From Undaria pinnatifida (lineage: Eukaryota > Sar > Phaeophyceae > Laminariales > Alariaceae), in the NCBI GenBank assembly GCA_012845835.1, contig JABAKD010000023.1, positions 16,426,702 through 16,490,701 on the forward strand: 64,000 bases of DNA. The letters run 5' to 3'. The notes beneath the pieces are model-generated. The model was given only the letters and a program-made list of their open reading frames with translations, did no database searches and was not told the origin of the DNA. Shown piece by piece: positions 1 through 9,953 of the stretch (the first letter of the stretch is position 1; each line of letters starts with the position of its first letter). Position numbers and translations under genes: made by a program.

Positions 1-1552
1 ATCGGCGTCCCTAACGAAGGAGCTGAGAGCTTGACGAAACGTGAGTTACATTTCTGTTGTTGTGCTGTGATTTCTTTTTCATGCGTACAAACACACTTTT
101 CCATGTACGAGTATGATACGTGTACGGGGCAGTCCCGTCATCGCGGTGTAAGCGGGAATTGTTCAAGTACTCAGGTCTACGAGTAGACCTATGCAGTGAC
201 GCTGTGTGACGCGATTTCTTTTTCATACGTACAGCCAAACACACTTACTACATGTATGTACGACTACGAGTACGGGGCAGTCCCGTCATCGGGGTAAGCG
301 GGGGTTGAACAAGTGGCCCATGCAGTGACGCTCAGGTACTGTCTCTTACCCTTCGTTGTCCGTATTCCGCCGGTAGGCCTTATATAGCAGTATACCGGGG
401 CTTACGCTTACCAGTTGCGACTGTAAATCCCGTTCGTTCCTGTCCCAGTGGTGGTTTCATAGGTGTTAGCAACGTTGTGGTACCAGGCAGGGCTTTGCCC
501 ATAAACGACCGCTTTCATTACAACAGCAGTGTTAAATTGTACGACTTCCTTTCCAACTTTGGAAATCGACGACAGCTACGTGGCCTTACTATTTTGAACA
601 TTCACTGAACGCAAGGTATTCCCATCCGTTGTTGTCGTTTGCAGAATCCCTGCGAAGCAGCCGCCGAGGGCCGCCAAGTCGGCGAGGACATAAACACGAA
701 GTGCACCGGCGACATCAAGGTCGGTGACCTCCTGAAGAAGGCAGGCGACCACTTGCTCGATATACATCCCGCATTCCATTCCCACGGTGCCACGAGGGCG
801 TTCGACATCGAGGTACGTTCTACTCTTATCTTGCGTCCTGTGTGTCACGAGTCGAGACATCCATGTCTCTTGCTCAAGACTAGGGGATGGCGTGCGGATA
901 TAGTCTATGAAGTGCGGCTCTTTTTCCAAGTACCAAGAGCAAGTACAACAATACCACAACAATTACTAACAGCGAAAGGAGCTCCAATAATTTGGATTGT
1001 TACGACGTCTGCTGGAGAGAAGTACGAATACTTCTTTACACATACTTATGTTATAAGGCTTAGTTTGGGTAAGCTGTGCAAGTGGTCAAACGGACTAATA
1101 CCCCACTAATACCTTAACAAATGGCGTCGTCGACAGACCATGGGTTTTTGGGTCGTGGGTTCGATCCCCACATCCACCATAATAAACTTTTTCAGATTTT
1201 CCCATGGCAAACTTGAAAAATACTCTCCCCGGTTTACCCAGGAAGTGAAACGGCTTGGATAAATGACAGGTCCGCCCGTATATACGGCCGACCTTCTATC
1301 CCGTCGTTTAAGGGGGGGAGGGTGTTATAAGGCTTAGTTTGGGTAAGCTATTGGGTAACTTGTCCAAGTGGTCAAACGGACTAATACCCCACTAATTCCT
1401 TGACACTTATCGACGTTCTCCCGCCCTGCTTCAACGTTTGTGGACAGATCCACAAGACCATCGACAAAAAACAAGAGTGCAAGGTGCTGGGTACCTCCGC
1501 TGAGGAGGAAGAGTCCAAGCAAGCCTGCATGCTCCTTCGGAAGCAATGTTGA
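1..1552 (+). pseudogene. Captured Cys-rich gene fragment, copy A
   Basis: Exons read: the tail of the Cys-rich exon (1-40, ending phase 1 at AAAC|GTGAGT), an exon starting at 415 after CTTACCAG (first two bases complete the phase-1 codon), an exon at 645-812 (56 codons, phase 0, GCAG before and GTACG after), and a last exon at 1448-1552 (phase 0, acceptor GGACAG, stop TGA). The donor of the 415 exon is not resolved. The TRIM-like element at 1049-1405 lies in the intron before the last exon. I do not recognise the protein. Six further copies in the window share both exons and introns, so the gene was carried as DNA, not as a processed transcript. Confidence 0.5.
1049..1405 (+). mobile_element. 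TRIM-like miniature LTR element
   Basis: Direct repeats of 71 and 83 bp (1049-1119 and 1323-1405) start TGTTATAAGG and end ACA. Two bases after the first lies a primer-site-like TGGCGTCGTCGACAGACC (from 1122). A purine tract (about 1310-1322) touches the second. CTTA flanks both sides (1045-1048, 1406-1409), and copies B, D and E show the uninterrupted site. The interior also has a tRNA-like T arm, GTGGG TTCGATC CCCAC, on the plus strand, which matches a pol III B box. It has no coding capacity. A second copy sits at 40352-40723 in inverted orientation. Confidence 0.65.
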
Positions 1553-2082
1553 CAGCACGTTCTTTATAGAACGTTAAGTTGTGGTTTATTATACCAGCAT
1601 CGTTTTTTGAGAACTATGCCTAAATGCGTGCTCTTCGTCTTTCAGGAATACAAATGTACTTCACATGTTTGCGGTGTGTGCGTTCAAGTTCCTGCTTCCA
1701 GCATGTTTTTTTTGGCACTGCGCTCCTTTACATCTTAAGTTGTAGTTTTCCTGTCTCTATCCTTGACAAGCGCGTGCCTGGTGTTTATGCACTGCGATAA
1801 TTTATTGTTGATGATCGACTTAGAGAGAGAGCTATTAATAAGTGTACAGGACCTACATAGGTGCTACCTGAGAGGTGGAAGGATATGCCAAGGAAGTCCT
1901 CCGACTTGCCCATCATGGATTGGGCGAATGGATGATAATAACAAACTCATAATCATAATCGTCTCTATCCTGTACCGTTGTACTATATATGGACCTCTTG
2001 GCATTTTCAAGTCGCCAGTTGCGCCATTTGTGCTTCTTTTCCGCCTTTCTACTGAATGTCTATTCCTCCTTCCGCAAGCGTA

Positions 2083-2119
2083 GCGGGCGGCGCCCAGCCG
2101 CCCGCGAGCGAAGCCCTTG
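2083..2119 (+). other. Helitron-like 3' terminal hairpin (type site)
   Basis: A 9-bp stem with a 5-base loop is followed by GAGCGAAGCCCTTG and then T. Equivalent ends occur at 17964-18000, 27239-27275 and 34219-34255, and reversed at 39640-39676. Family II ends in a related hairpin, GGCGGCC GTCCA GGCCGCC, followed by GGCGTAGCCCCTTG (35364 and 36494). Confidence 0.6.
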
Positions 2120-2482
2120 TAAAACTATATACCTACACCTCGCCCCCCTCGGACGTCTAGCTCGGCATATCCTCCCCCCTCTCATCCCTTCTCAGCCCGT
2201 AATTGCCGAGAAGAAAATTAGTTGCTGGGGAAAAGAACCGTCCCTAAGTTCCTTGCCTTCCTTGCTTTCCCTAGTCTCATTCTTACTTACTTTTTAGCTC
2301 TAATTCTCTCATCTTTCCTGCTTGCTCTCTGATATTTTTTATTTTGCTTTTTCAGCAACTTCTTTTTTGTACTTTTATTTGAAGTTGGCCAATTGCTGGC
2401 TGTTGAGAGGGAATTGCCGTTGACGGCTGCAAACAATTTTAATTTGAAATTTGCCGGATCGGCAATAACAATTTGAAGTTGA

Positions 2483-4826
2483 AATTTGCGAAGCGGACTT
2501 TTGGGGGCATTGTGGACAGTGGAGCACCAGAGAGTGTGTAGTGTTGTTGGTAAGACACGACAGTTGACCTTCTTGTTGGTGATTGACTGTTGAGGATCTG
2601 ATCTGGTGTGTGGACGTCATCTAGATCTGAAGACAACTACTGTAGTAGGGGTTTCTATTTATCCTCTTCTGGATTCTGATATATTATAGGGATTTGGGGA
2701 TGAAGTTAAGATCGCCTTGTTTTCTTGTGTTCGGAGCTAATAATACAACAACTTCGCTCTCCTTTCTTAGCACCTGAATGGTGCTGACCAGCCCCCCCTC
2801 AGGCCAAGGGGGGATACTTTCTGGTCAGTAGACCTTGCCTAGCTTAGGCGTGTCTACAGGACCAAGGCTAGTGCGGGAGGAGGCTCCGCCAACAGTGGGG
2901 GTGGTGAAGGTTCAGGATCAGGCGTGTGGAAGCTGGTCGGGCAAGAACGGGACTCAGCTTCTTCTGGCAATCCTGATTGGCCGTGCCCGAGCAAGGGTTG
3001 TGACGGCTTCCTCATCGCACGAAATAGGAGAAACAGGAGTTCCCAGTACGCTGTCTGCGACACCTGCAGGAGTGACGAGCCTTCCACGTGCCAAGCTTTT
3101 CATGTAACCTTAACAAGAAGCACTGGGGAAGCGGCGACAACCCTCGTGTGTGTGACTGGTGTGACGCGGACACCTGTGATTCACCTTCGATCGGCGTCCC
3201 TAACGAAGGAGCTGAGAGCTTGACGAAACGTGAGTTACATTTCTGTCGTTGTGCTGTGATTTCTTTTTCATGCGTACAAACACACTTTTGCATGTACGAG
3301 CACGTGTACGGGGCAGTCCCGTCATCGCGGTGTAAGCGGGAATTGTACAAGTACTCAGGTCTACGAGTAGACCTATGCAGTGACGCTGCTGTGTGATGCG
3401 ATTTCTTTTTCATACGTACAGCCAAACACACTTAATGTATGTACGACTACGAGTACGGGGCAGTCCCGTCATCGGGGTAAGCGGGGGTTGAACAAGTGGC
3501 CCATGCAGTGACGCTTTGTGCTGTGATATAAACACACGTTTTGGATGTACGACTACGACTACGTGGTATCTATACATGTAAGAAGCAATGACAACGGGCA
3601 AGTCTCATCACGGGGGTCAGCCAGGGTTGTAAAAATGGTCCATGCAGTGATAAATAACACAGCAGCATGATACCTCAGCACCAGTCGCAGTACACACTGG
3701 AGGTTGATATATAGCAGTAAAAATAAGCTGAAGTTAACCTGGGTGATGCTGGAGAGCAGTCCCGTGATTGGGGTTAGCAAGTTGTTCATGTAGTGACGCG
3801 GTGTACTACTACTGTTACTCATTTTTCATACAACCACATAAACTCTTTGTATTAACGAGTACAAGTAGGGTGCGCAACCTCTTCAGGAATCGCAGTACAC
3901 GTCGGTCGTAATAGTGTTGATAGCAGCAGTAATAGAGTAGTACCGAACAATGTATACAGCAGGTACTGTCTCTTACCCTTGGTTGTCGGTATTCCGCCGG
4001 TAGGCCTTATATAGCAGTATACCGGGGCTTACGCTTACCAGTTGCGACTGTGAATCCCGTTCGTTCCTGTCCCAGTGGTGGTTTCATAGGTGTTAGCAAC
4101 GTTGTGGTACCAGGCAGGGCTTTGCCCATAAACGACCGCTTTCATTACAACAGCAGTGTTAAATTGTACGACTTCCTTTCCAACTTTGGAAATCGACGAC
4201 AGCTACGTGGCCTTACTATTTTGAACATTCACTAAACGCAAGGTATTCCCATCCGTTGTTGTCGTTTGCAGAAGCCCTGCGAAGCAGCCGCCGAGGGCCG
4301 CCAAGTCGGCGAGGACATAAACACATAAACACGAAGTGCACCGGCGACATCAAGGTCGGTGACCTCCTGAAGAAGGCAGGCGACCACTTGCTCGATATAC
4401 ATCCCGCATTCCATTCCCACGGTGCCACGAGGGCGTTCGACATCGAGGTACGTTCTACTCTTATCTTGCGTCCTGTGTGTCACGAGTCGAGACATCCATG
4501 TCTCTTGCTCAAGACTAGGGGATGGCGTGCGGATATAGTCTATGAAGTGCGGCTCTTTTTCCAAGTACCAAGAGCAAGTACAATAATACCACAACAATTA
4601 CTAACAGCGAAAGGAGCTCCAATAATTTGGATGGTTACGACGTCTGCTAGAGAGAAGTACCAATACTTTTTTACACATACTTATCGACGTTCTCCCGCCA
4701 TGCTTCAACGTTTGTGGACAGATCCACAAGACCATCGACAAAAAACAAGAGTGCAAGGTGCTGGGTACCTCCGCTGAGGAGGAAGAGTCCAAGCAAGCCT
4801 GCATGCTCCTTCGGAAGCAATGTTGA
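2483..4826 (+). pseudogene. Captured Cys-rich gene fragment, copy B
   Basis: The Cys-rich exon (2483-3230) is split by the 360-bp insertion. The rest encodes a CP-x4-C-x17-C-x2-C zinc-ribbon-like pattern and a CDWCDADTC cluster, and ends at AAAC|GTGAGT. Further exons start at 4042 and 4272 (to 4447) and at 4722-4826. An 8-bp duplication (ACATAAAC repeated near 4316-4333) shifts the frame of the 4272 exon and brings in a stop. This copy cannot make the full product. Confidence 0.5.
2499..2858 (+). mobile_element. 360-bp insertion, probable solo or truncated LTR
   Basis: It interrupts the Cys-rich exon of copy B. GGAC stands on both sides (2495-2498, 2859-2862), and the other copies show the uninterrupted GCGGACCAAGG. 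From 2511 to 2858 the sequence begins TGTGGACA and ends TGTCTACA, as an LTR would. The 12 bases before it (TTTTGGGGGCAT) could be the end of a polypurine tract. No coding sequence and no second copy are visible. Confidence 0.45.
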
Positions 4827-5482
4827 CAGCACGTTCTTTATAGAACGTTAAGTTGTGGTTTATTATACCAGCATCGTTTTTTGAGAACTATGCCTAAATG
4901 CGTGCTCTTCGTCTTTCAGGATTACAAATGTACTTCACATGTTTGCGGTGTGTGCGTTCAAGTTCCTGCTTCCAGCATGTTTATTTTGGCACTGCGCTCC
5001 TTTACATCTTAAGTTGTAGTTTTCCTGTCTCTATCCTTGACAAGCGCGTGCCTGGTGTTTATGCACTGCGATAATTTATTATTGATGATCGACTTAGAGA
5101 AGCTATTAATAGGTGTACAGGACCTAGGTGCTACCTGAGAGGTGGAAGGATATGCCAAGCAAGTCCTCCGACGCGCCCATCATGGACTGGGCGAATGGAT
5201 GATAATAACAAACTCATAATCATAATCGTCTCTATCCTGTACCGTTGTACTATATATGGACCTCTTGGCATTTTCAAGTCGCCAGTTGCGCCATTTGTGC
5301 TTCTTTTCCGCCTTTCTACTGAATGTCTATTCCTCCTTCCGCAAGCGTAGCGGGCGGCGCCCAGCCGCCCGCGAGCGAACTTTGACTTTTGAAGTTGGCC
5401 AATTGCTGGCTGTTGAGAGGGAATTGCCGTTGACGGCTGCAAACAATTTTAATTTGAAATTTGTCGGATCGGCAATAACAAT

Positions 5483-5875
5483 TTGAAGTTGAAATTTGCG
5501 AAGCGGACCAAGGCTAGTGCGGGAGGAGGCTCCGCCAACAGTGGGGGTGGTGGAGGTTCAGGATCAGGCGTGTGGAAGCTGGTCGGGCAAGAACGGGACT
5601 CAGCTTCTTCTGGCAATCCTGATTGGCCGTGCCCTAGCAAGGGTAGTGACGGCTTCCTCATCGCACGAAATAGGAAAAACAGGAGTTCCCAGTACGCTGT
5701 CGGCGACACCTGCAGGAGTGACGAGCCTTCCACGTGCCAAGCTTTTCATGTAACCTTAACAAGAAGCACTGGGGAAGCGGCGACAACCCTCGTGTGTGTG
5801 ACTGGTTTGACGCGGACACCTGTGATTCACCTTCGATCGGCGTCCCTAACGAAGGAGCTGAGAGCTTGACGAAAC
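5483..5875 (+). pseudogene. Captured Cys-rich exon, copy C
   Basis: The exon codes a Gly/Ser-rich lead (AGGGSANSGGGGGSGSG) followed by a region with a CP-x4 zinc-ribbon-like spacing and CDWFDADTC. The second cysteine of the usual CDWCDADTC is Phe here, and CDTC reads GDTC, so two likely metal ligands are lost. The donor AAAC|GTGAGT is intact but the downstream exons were removed by the deletion near 15665. I see no ATG in frame; an upstream exon is probably missing. The protein is not recognised. Confidence 0.5.
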
Positions 5876-6228
5876 GTGAGTTACATTTCTGTCGTTGTGC
5901 TGTGATTTCTTTTTCATGCGTACAAACACACTTTTGCATGTACGAGCACGTGTACGGGGCAGTCCCGTCATCGCGGTGTAAGCGGGAATTGTACAAGTAC
6001 TCAGGTCTACGAGTAGACCTATGCAGTGACGCTGCTGTGTGATGCGATTTCTTTTTCATACGTACAGCCAAACACACTTAATGTATGTACGACTACGAGT
6101 ACGGGGCAGTCCCGTCATCGGGGTAAGCGGGGGTTGAACAAGTGGCCCATGCAGTGACGCTTTGTGCTGTGATATAAACACACGTTTTGGATGTACGACT
6201 ACGACTACGTGGTATCTATACATGTAAG

Positions 6229-6662
6229 TAAGGGTTTGTACTCAAGAACACCGCAGGGAGGTGCGAATCTCCAACGCTGTGCGTACACGCGTTCCTCTAA
6301 GGCAACGGCCGCAGAATGTGGGCGGTGTTGACGATCACCGGACGAGTAGACGTGCTCGGTAAAGAGACAGAAGAATCTCAGGTTGAGATGGGGACTGTAG
6401 GAAGCGTGAGAGGTGTGCGAGGGTGCACCCTCGCACTCCTCTCGGACGAAAGTAAGGGGCAACGAGCTGAGGAAGCGTCTGGGAAGACGTCTTGAGGTTC
6501 CTCGGGATGTTGTACCCTTCCTTGTGGCTCGGAGTGTGAGTGAGAACGACATCGCTCCGAGAGACGATCTTTCTAGGAGAACGTGCGGAACGTTCCTGAA
6601 GGTTCTAGAATTTGTGTTCAGACGCAAGTAGGCAGGTTGGGTTCAGAGCATTGTGACCCGCA
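6229..6662 (-). repeat. Gypsy LTR, extra outer copy
   Basis: 434 bp. With LTR 14732-15165 it bounds the TAAG-flanked unit, so it is the outer 3' end of the insertion. On the minus strand it begins TGCGGG, where the other two begin TGTGGG, and ends CCCTTA. Confidence 0.85.
6588..6610 (-). promoter_or_regulatory. Heat-shock element in outer 3' LTR
   Basis: Five alternating TTC/GAA trimers, each separated by two bases, identical to the copy at 15091-15113. Confidence 0.6.
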
Positions 6663-6671
6663 TGACGCCAA
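6663..6671 (-). other. PBS/PPT scar between tandem LTRs
   Basis: Nine bases (plus strand TGACGCCAA) separate the two left LTRs. On the minus strand this is TTGGCGTCA: the first bases of the primer site (TTGGCGTC) merged with the last bases of the purine tract (GGTCA). The internal region has been lost or bypassed exactly between these two priming signals. Confidence 0.7.
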
Positions 6672-7105
6672 TAAGGGTTTGTACTCAAGAACACCGCAGG
6701 GAGGTGCGAATCTCCAACGCTGTGCGTACACGCGTTCCTCTAAGGCAACGGCCGCAGAATTTGGGCGGTGTTGACGATCACCGGACGAGTAGACGTGCTC
6801 GGTAAAGAGACAGAAGAATCTCAGGTTGAGATGGGGACAGTAGGAAGCGTGAGAGGTGTGCGAGGGTGCACCCTTGCACTCCTCTCGGACGAAAGTAAGG
6901 GGCAACGAGCTGAGGAAGCGTCTGGGAAGACGTCTTGAGGTTCCTCGGGATGTTGTACCCTTCCTTGTGGCTCGGAGTGTGAGTGAGAACGACATCGCTC
7001 CGAGAGACGATCTTTCTAGGAGAACGTGCGGAACGTTCCTGAAGGTTCTAGAATTTGTGTTCAGACGCAAGTAAGCAGGTTGGGTTCAGAGCATTGTGAC
7101 CCACA
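6672..7105 (-). repeat. Gypsy LTR, inner copy (adjoins purine tract)
   Basis: 434 bp, starting TGTGGG on the minus strand. It directly follows the purine tract, so it is the 3' LTR formed by reverse transcription. It differs from LTR 14732-15165 at about three positions. Confidence 0.85.
7031..7053 (-). promoter_or_regulatory. Heat-shock element in inner 3' LTR
   Basis: Same five-unit TTC/GAA array as in the other two LTRs. Confidence 0.6.
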
Positions 7106-7117
7106 TGACCCCCCAGT
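7106..7117 (-). other. Polypurine tract
   Basis: ACTGGGGGGTCA on the minus strand, immediately before the TGTGGG start of the LTR; the usual plus-strand primer site. Confidence 0.7.
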
Positions 7118-8465
7118 TTTGATGGTGTTAGAGCGCTCACTCCATCAAAATTACTGAGCAATGGGAACACAGGCTCTGGTAATCCAACCTTCCGAAGACG
7201 CTATTTCGAAGAGTCTCCTCAAAATCTTCGAAAGTATGAACGACGTAGTACCGAAAAGGTTCCGGAAATACTTGTAGTAAACCAGAGTATTGTTCAGGAT
7301 CGAATAACGGAGAAGTAATGACGATTGTGCTTAGCCAAACACAGCATTGCTGCGGCCTGCAGGACAAGTGGCTAGCACGGAAAATATACGCAAAGCGTAT
7401 TGAAAGCGTCGCGCGAAAGACGTTTTGACGTATCCTGAGTGTGCTATGCAACATTGACGCATCATGGCCAGATAAAAATTGATGCGATCGGAAGCACTGA
7501 CGAACGAAAATTCATGGCGAAAAGCAAAGCAGCCATATGAGTAGGCCGATGCTAGGTGATGGCATGTATGTAGCCGGAAGTCAGACGGAAGTTTGTTGCC
7601 TTTCTGGAGGTTGAAATGAAACTAAACCTCGCAGAAAAATGCACCCTGCAACAAACATGCGTCTCATATCCAATCACCCGGGCTTTTAAAAGCATTCCGG
7701 TGGAAAAAGGCTGGGCGTGGATGCCCGTGGAGCCAGTAGACAAGAAATGGTGTTTGCTCGTTTATTATGAATTTCCTCTCGACTAGCTTGGATCTTGTCC
7801 GACCCCCCTGTGGCTGAAAGCCACTCCGGAAAAAAAAAACGAGTAGTCAATTAATCATCTGGGTCTCGTGGAGACTAAGTGCCAACAGGCGACGTAAACG
7901 ATGCAACACAAAGGCGACTAATAGGCTATTCCACTCGGATTTCTGGCAAGCAAAGCTTCATATTGCTTAGAGTACACAAATTGATACCGGTTCCAAAGGT
8001 CGTGCGAGGACTCAAGGGCGCGTAACGACGCGGGGAGTCAACTGGCGTACGACAGACGCTATTGTACCTCACTAAGAAGTCAATAGAAAAAAAAAAAAAA
8101 CATACATGATCAGTGGTCATGCTTCGAAAACAAGATAACCACAGGCACGCGTGCGCGGTACTTCGCACGGAGGACAAAAGACAATCGAAAATCAAAGGAA
8201 GCCATGAAGGGCTGCCGGCTACAGGAAATACTAAAACACGTGGGCGCCGGGCATCGGTTGTTGCAAAACCGACGCGATCAAATTACAAAGAAAAAAACAT
8301 ATATATGACAACGCGCGTATACATGCCCTACGTGTTACCTTCGTCGCGATCCGATCTAGAATAGGTTCGCTTCTTCTTCCCGGGAGGGTCGAAAGCCGAA
8401 GGATTTTGTGACAGAATTACAGCACGGTAAGATTCGATCATCTCCTTGCATTGAGGAAGAGTGCT
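7118..8465 (-). other. Gypsy 3' noncoding region
   Basis: About 1.35 kb between the integrase stop and the purine tract. It has an A-rich run near 8087-8101 on the plus strand and only short frames without recognisable domains. I see no envelope-like or accessory gene. Confidence 0.6.
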
Positions 8466-9953
8466 TTAGTGACGCCATACACCACATTGTGGTGGTTGAC
8501 CTTTAAGTTTGAGGTGGTATTGGAAATTCTCCACCGACGCTGCACCTACCCCCCGCTTATGACCATCGATTGCTTCGATGACGTACGGGCCGATAGTGAC
8601 GGTGTGCACTGAGCCATCAAGATCAGGGACGGGTAGGGTGGTTCCGAGAAACATATCATCGAGTGCCTCAAAGTCAGGGGCAGGTGATGACTTGGGTTTG
8701 ACGAATTGTTTCATCCGACCTAAGTGGACCGTAACTTCGGCCGGTTCGTTCGGTTTTGATACACGGTAAATAACAGGGGAGAGCTGAGCTCTGACGGTAT
8801 ACGGGCCATGCCAAGGGCTAACGAGCTTGGGGTTTGGTCCGTCAGTTTCGTGGTACGGGCGATGCAGTAATACTTTGTCGCCCACTTTAAAACTGGGGAA
8901 AGACAATTTTTCGTTTTCGACGGCTTGCTTATCTGCTCGTTCTTGTAAATTGCGACGGGCTAACTCGTACGCGAGCTGCAAGTTTTCTACTGTGCGACGT
9001 GAGTAGTCGAGTTTATTTTGTGGTGCATCAGTAGAAGGAACTCCGAGAATGAGTTCGACGGGGAGAGTAGCCGTACGCCCAAACACAAGATAGTGGGGAG
9101 TCTCCTCCAAAGTTTTGGAGTATGCCGTGTTGTGCGCAAGCTGGACAAACGGTAGTAGTTCCGCCCAATTATCGCAAGCCAAGTTACTGTACATGGCAAG
9201 CATATTGTGAACGGTGCTGTGGACACGCTCGAGAACAGAGTTCCCTTGCGGACGATAAGCGGCGGTACGTGTTTTCTTGTATCCAAAGACAGACTGCAAT
9301 TCTTTCACGAGTTGGTTTTGAAATTCCTTCCCTTGATCGGAATGCAGGATTTCTGGTGGGCCGAACACTGAAAAGACGCGGTCAATAAGATGACGAACCA
9401 CCACCGCAGCTTCCTTAGACTTGATAGGTATCATAATGAGGAAACGCGTGAGGTGATCGATGGCAGACAGGATAAATCGATTACCTTCTGACTTAGATTT
9501 GTATTCGACGAGATCCACCGCAACAACTTGAAACGGTCTGGTGACCGGTCGGTGCCCGGTAGGCAGCATAGGTGATCGGTGAGACGTTTTGCGGCGTTGA
9601 CAAGGAAGACAGCTTTTAACATGTTCGGCAACGTCAGAGTGCATCGTGGGCCACCAATAACGATCCCGAACTTTGTCGAAGGTACCTTTAAAGGCTAGGT
9701 GACCACCTGACGAGGGGAGGTCATGGCAAGCGTTGATTACAAGTGTTCTCAACGATGTCGGCACCACTAGCTGGTCACGAAAGGTGTCCCGCCTACGTAG
9801 GTGGGCAGGGACGTAAGACCGGCAAAGCAAACCTTCGTGGATGAAGAATTTACTCATGCTGGACTTTGATTGCTGGTGTGGGACGCGAGCCTTAGTAGGA
9901 TTGGCTAGGTAGTCAAAGTACTGACAAAATTCTTTCCTCTGATGAGCAAGCAA
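8466..9953 (-). CDS. Gypsy integrase
   Basis: About 495 residues. An HHCC zinc-binding region comes first (HDLPSSGGH, then CLPCQRR). The DDE core shows VAVDLVEY, HSDQGKEF and, 35 residues on, the Glu in NSVLERVHS. A GPY/F-like module (WHGPYTV) lies near the C terminus. The frame is one base off that of RT/RNase H. The sensible reading (ESDRELFASAISVFPVVDAAK) is already open upstream in this frame, back to about 10020, so the shift lies near 10010-10035 and 9953 is not the true start. Whether this is a programmed -1 shift or a one-base lesion cannot be told from one copy. Confidence 0.88.
   Translation of the reverse strand: MLAHQRKEFCQYFDYLANPTKARVPHQQSKSSMSKFFIHEGLLCRSYVPAHLRRRDTFRDQLVVPTSLRTLVINACHDLPSSGGHLAFKGTFDKVRDRYWWPTMHSDVAEHVKSCLPCQRRKTSHRSPMLPTGHRPVTRPFQVVAVDLVEYKSKSEGNRFILSAIDHLTRFLIMIPIKSKEAAVVVRHLIDRVFSVFGPPEILHSDQGKEFQNQLVKELQSVFGYKKTRTAAYRPQGNSVLERVHSTVHNMLAMYSNLACDNWAELLPFVQLAHNTAYSKTLEETPHYLVFGRTATLPVELILGVPSTDAPQNKLDYSRRTVENLQLAYELARRNLQERADKQAVENEKLSFPSFKVGDKVLLHRPYHETDGPNPKLVSPWHGPYTVRAQLSPVIYRVSKPNEPAEVTVHLGRMKQFVKPKSSPAPDFEALDDMFLGTTLPVPDLDGSVHTVTIGPYVIEAIDGHKRGVGAASVENFQYHLKLKGQPPQCGVWRH

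Larger units (their letters stand above)
1..2119 (+). mobile_element. Helitron-like family I, copy A (3' part)
   Basis: The 5' end lies outside the window. The copy ends in a hairpin (stem GCGGGCGGC / GCCGCCCGC, loop GCCCA, 2083-2105), then a 14-base tail finishing CCCTTG at 2119 with T after it. The same end closes copies D, E, F and the inverted copy, where the sequence beyond it differs, so it is a true element terminus. A 3' hairpin 10-15 bases from the end, insertion between A and T and no target duplication are Helitron traits. The last bases, CTTG, depart from the usual CTRR. No Rep/helicase gene is present, so the family is non-autonomous here. Confidence 0.6.
2124..5379 (+). mobile_element. 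Helitron-like family I, copy B
   Basis: Starts ACTATATACC four bases after the end of copy A, making a head-to-tail junction. Its own terminal GCCCTTG is missing: near 5379 the sequence jumps from GCGAGCGAA into the 5' part of copy C, a deletion that fuses the two. It holds the 360-bp insertion at 2499-2858 and captured exons. The first ~370 bases are CT-rich with no reading frame I would support. Confidence 0.55.

Noticed and set aside
1122-1179. A tRNA gene ending in CCACCA
   Set aside because: The T arm is clear, but no matching acceptor strand (GGTGGAT) lies at tRNA distance upstream, and the sequence is inside a TRIM-like element.
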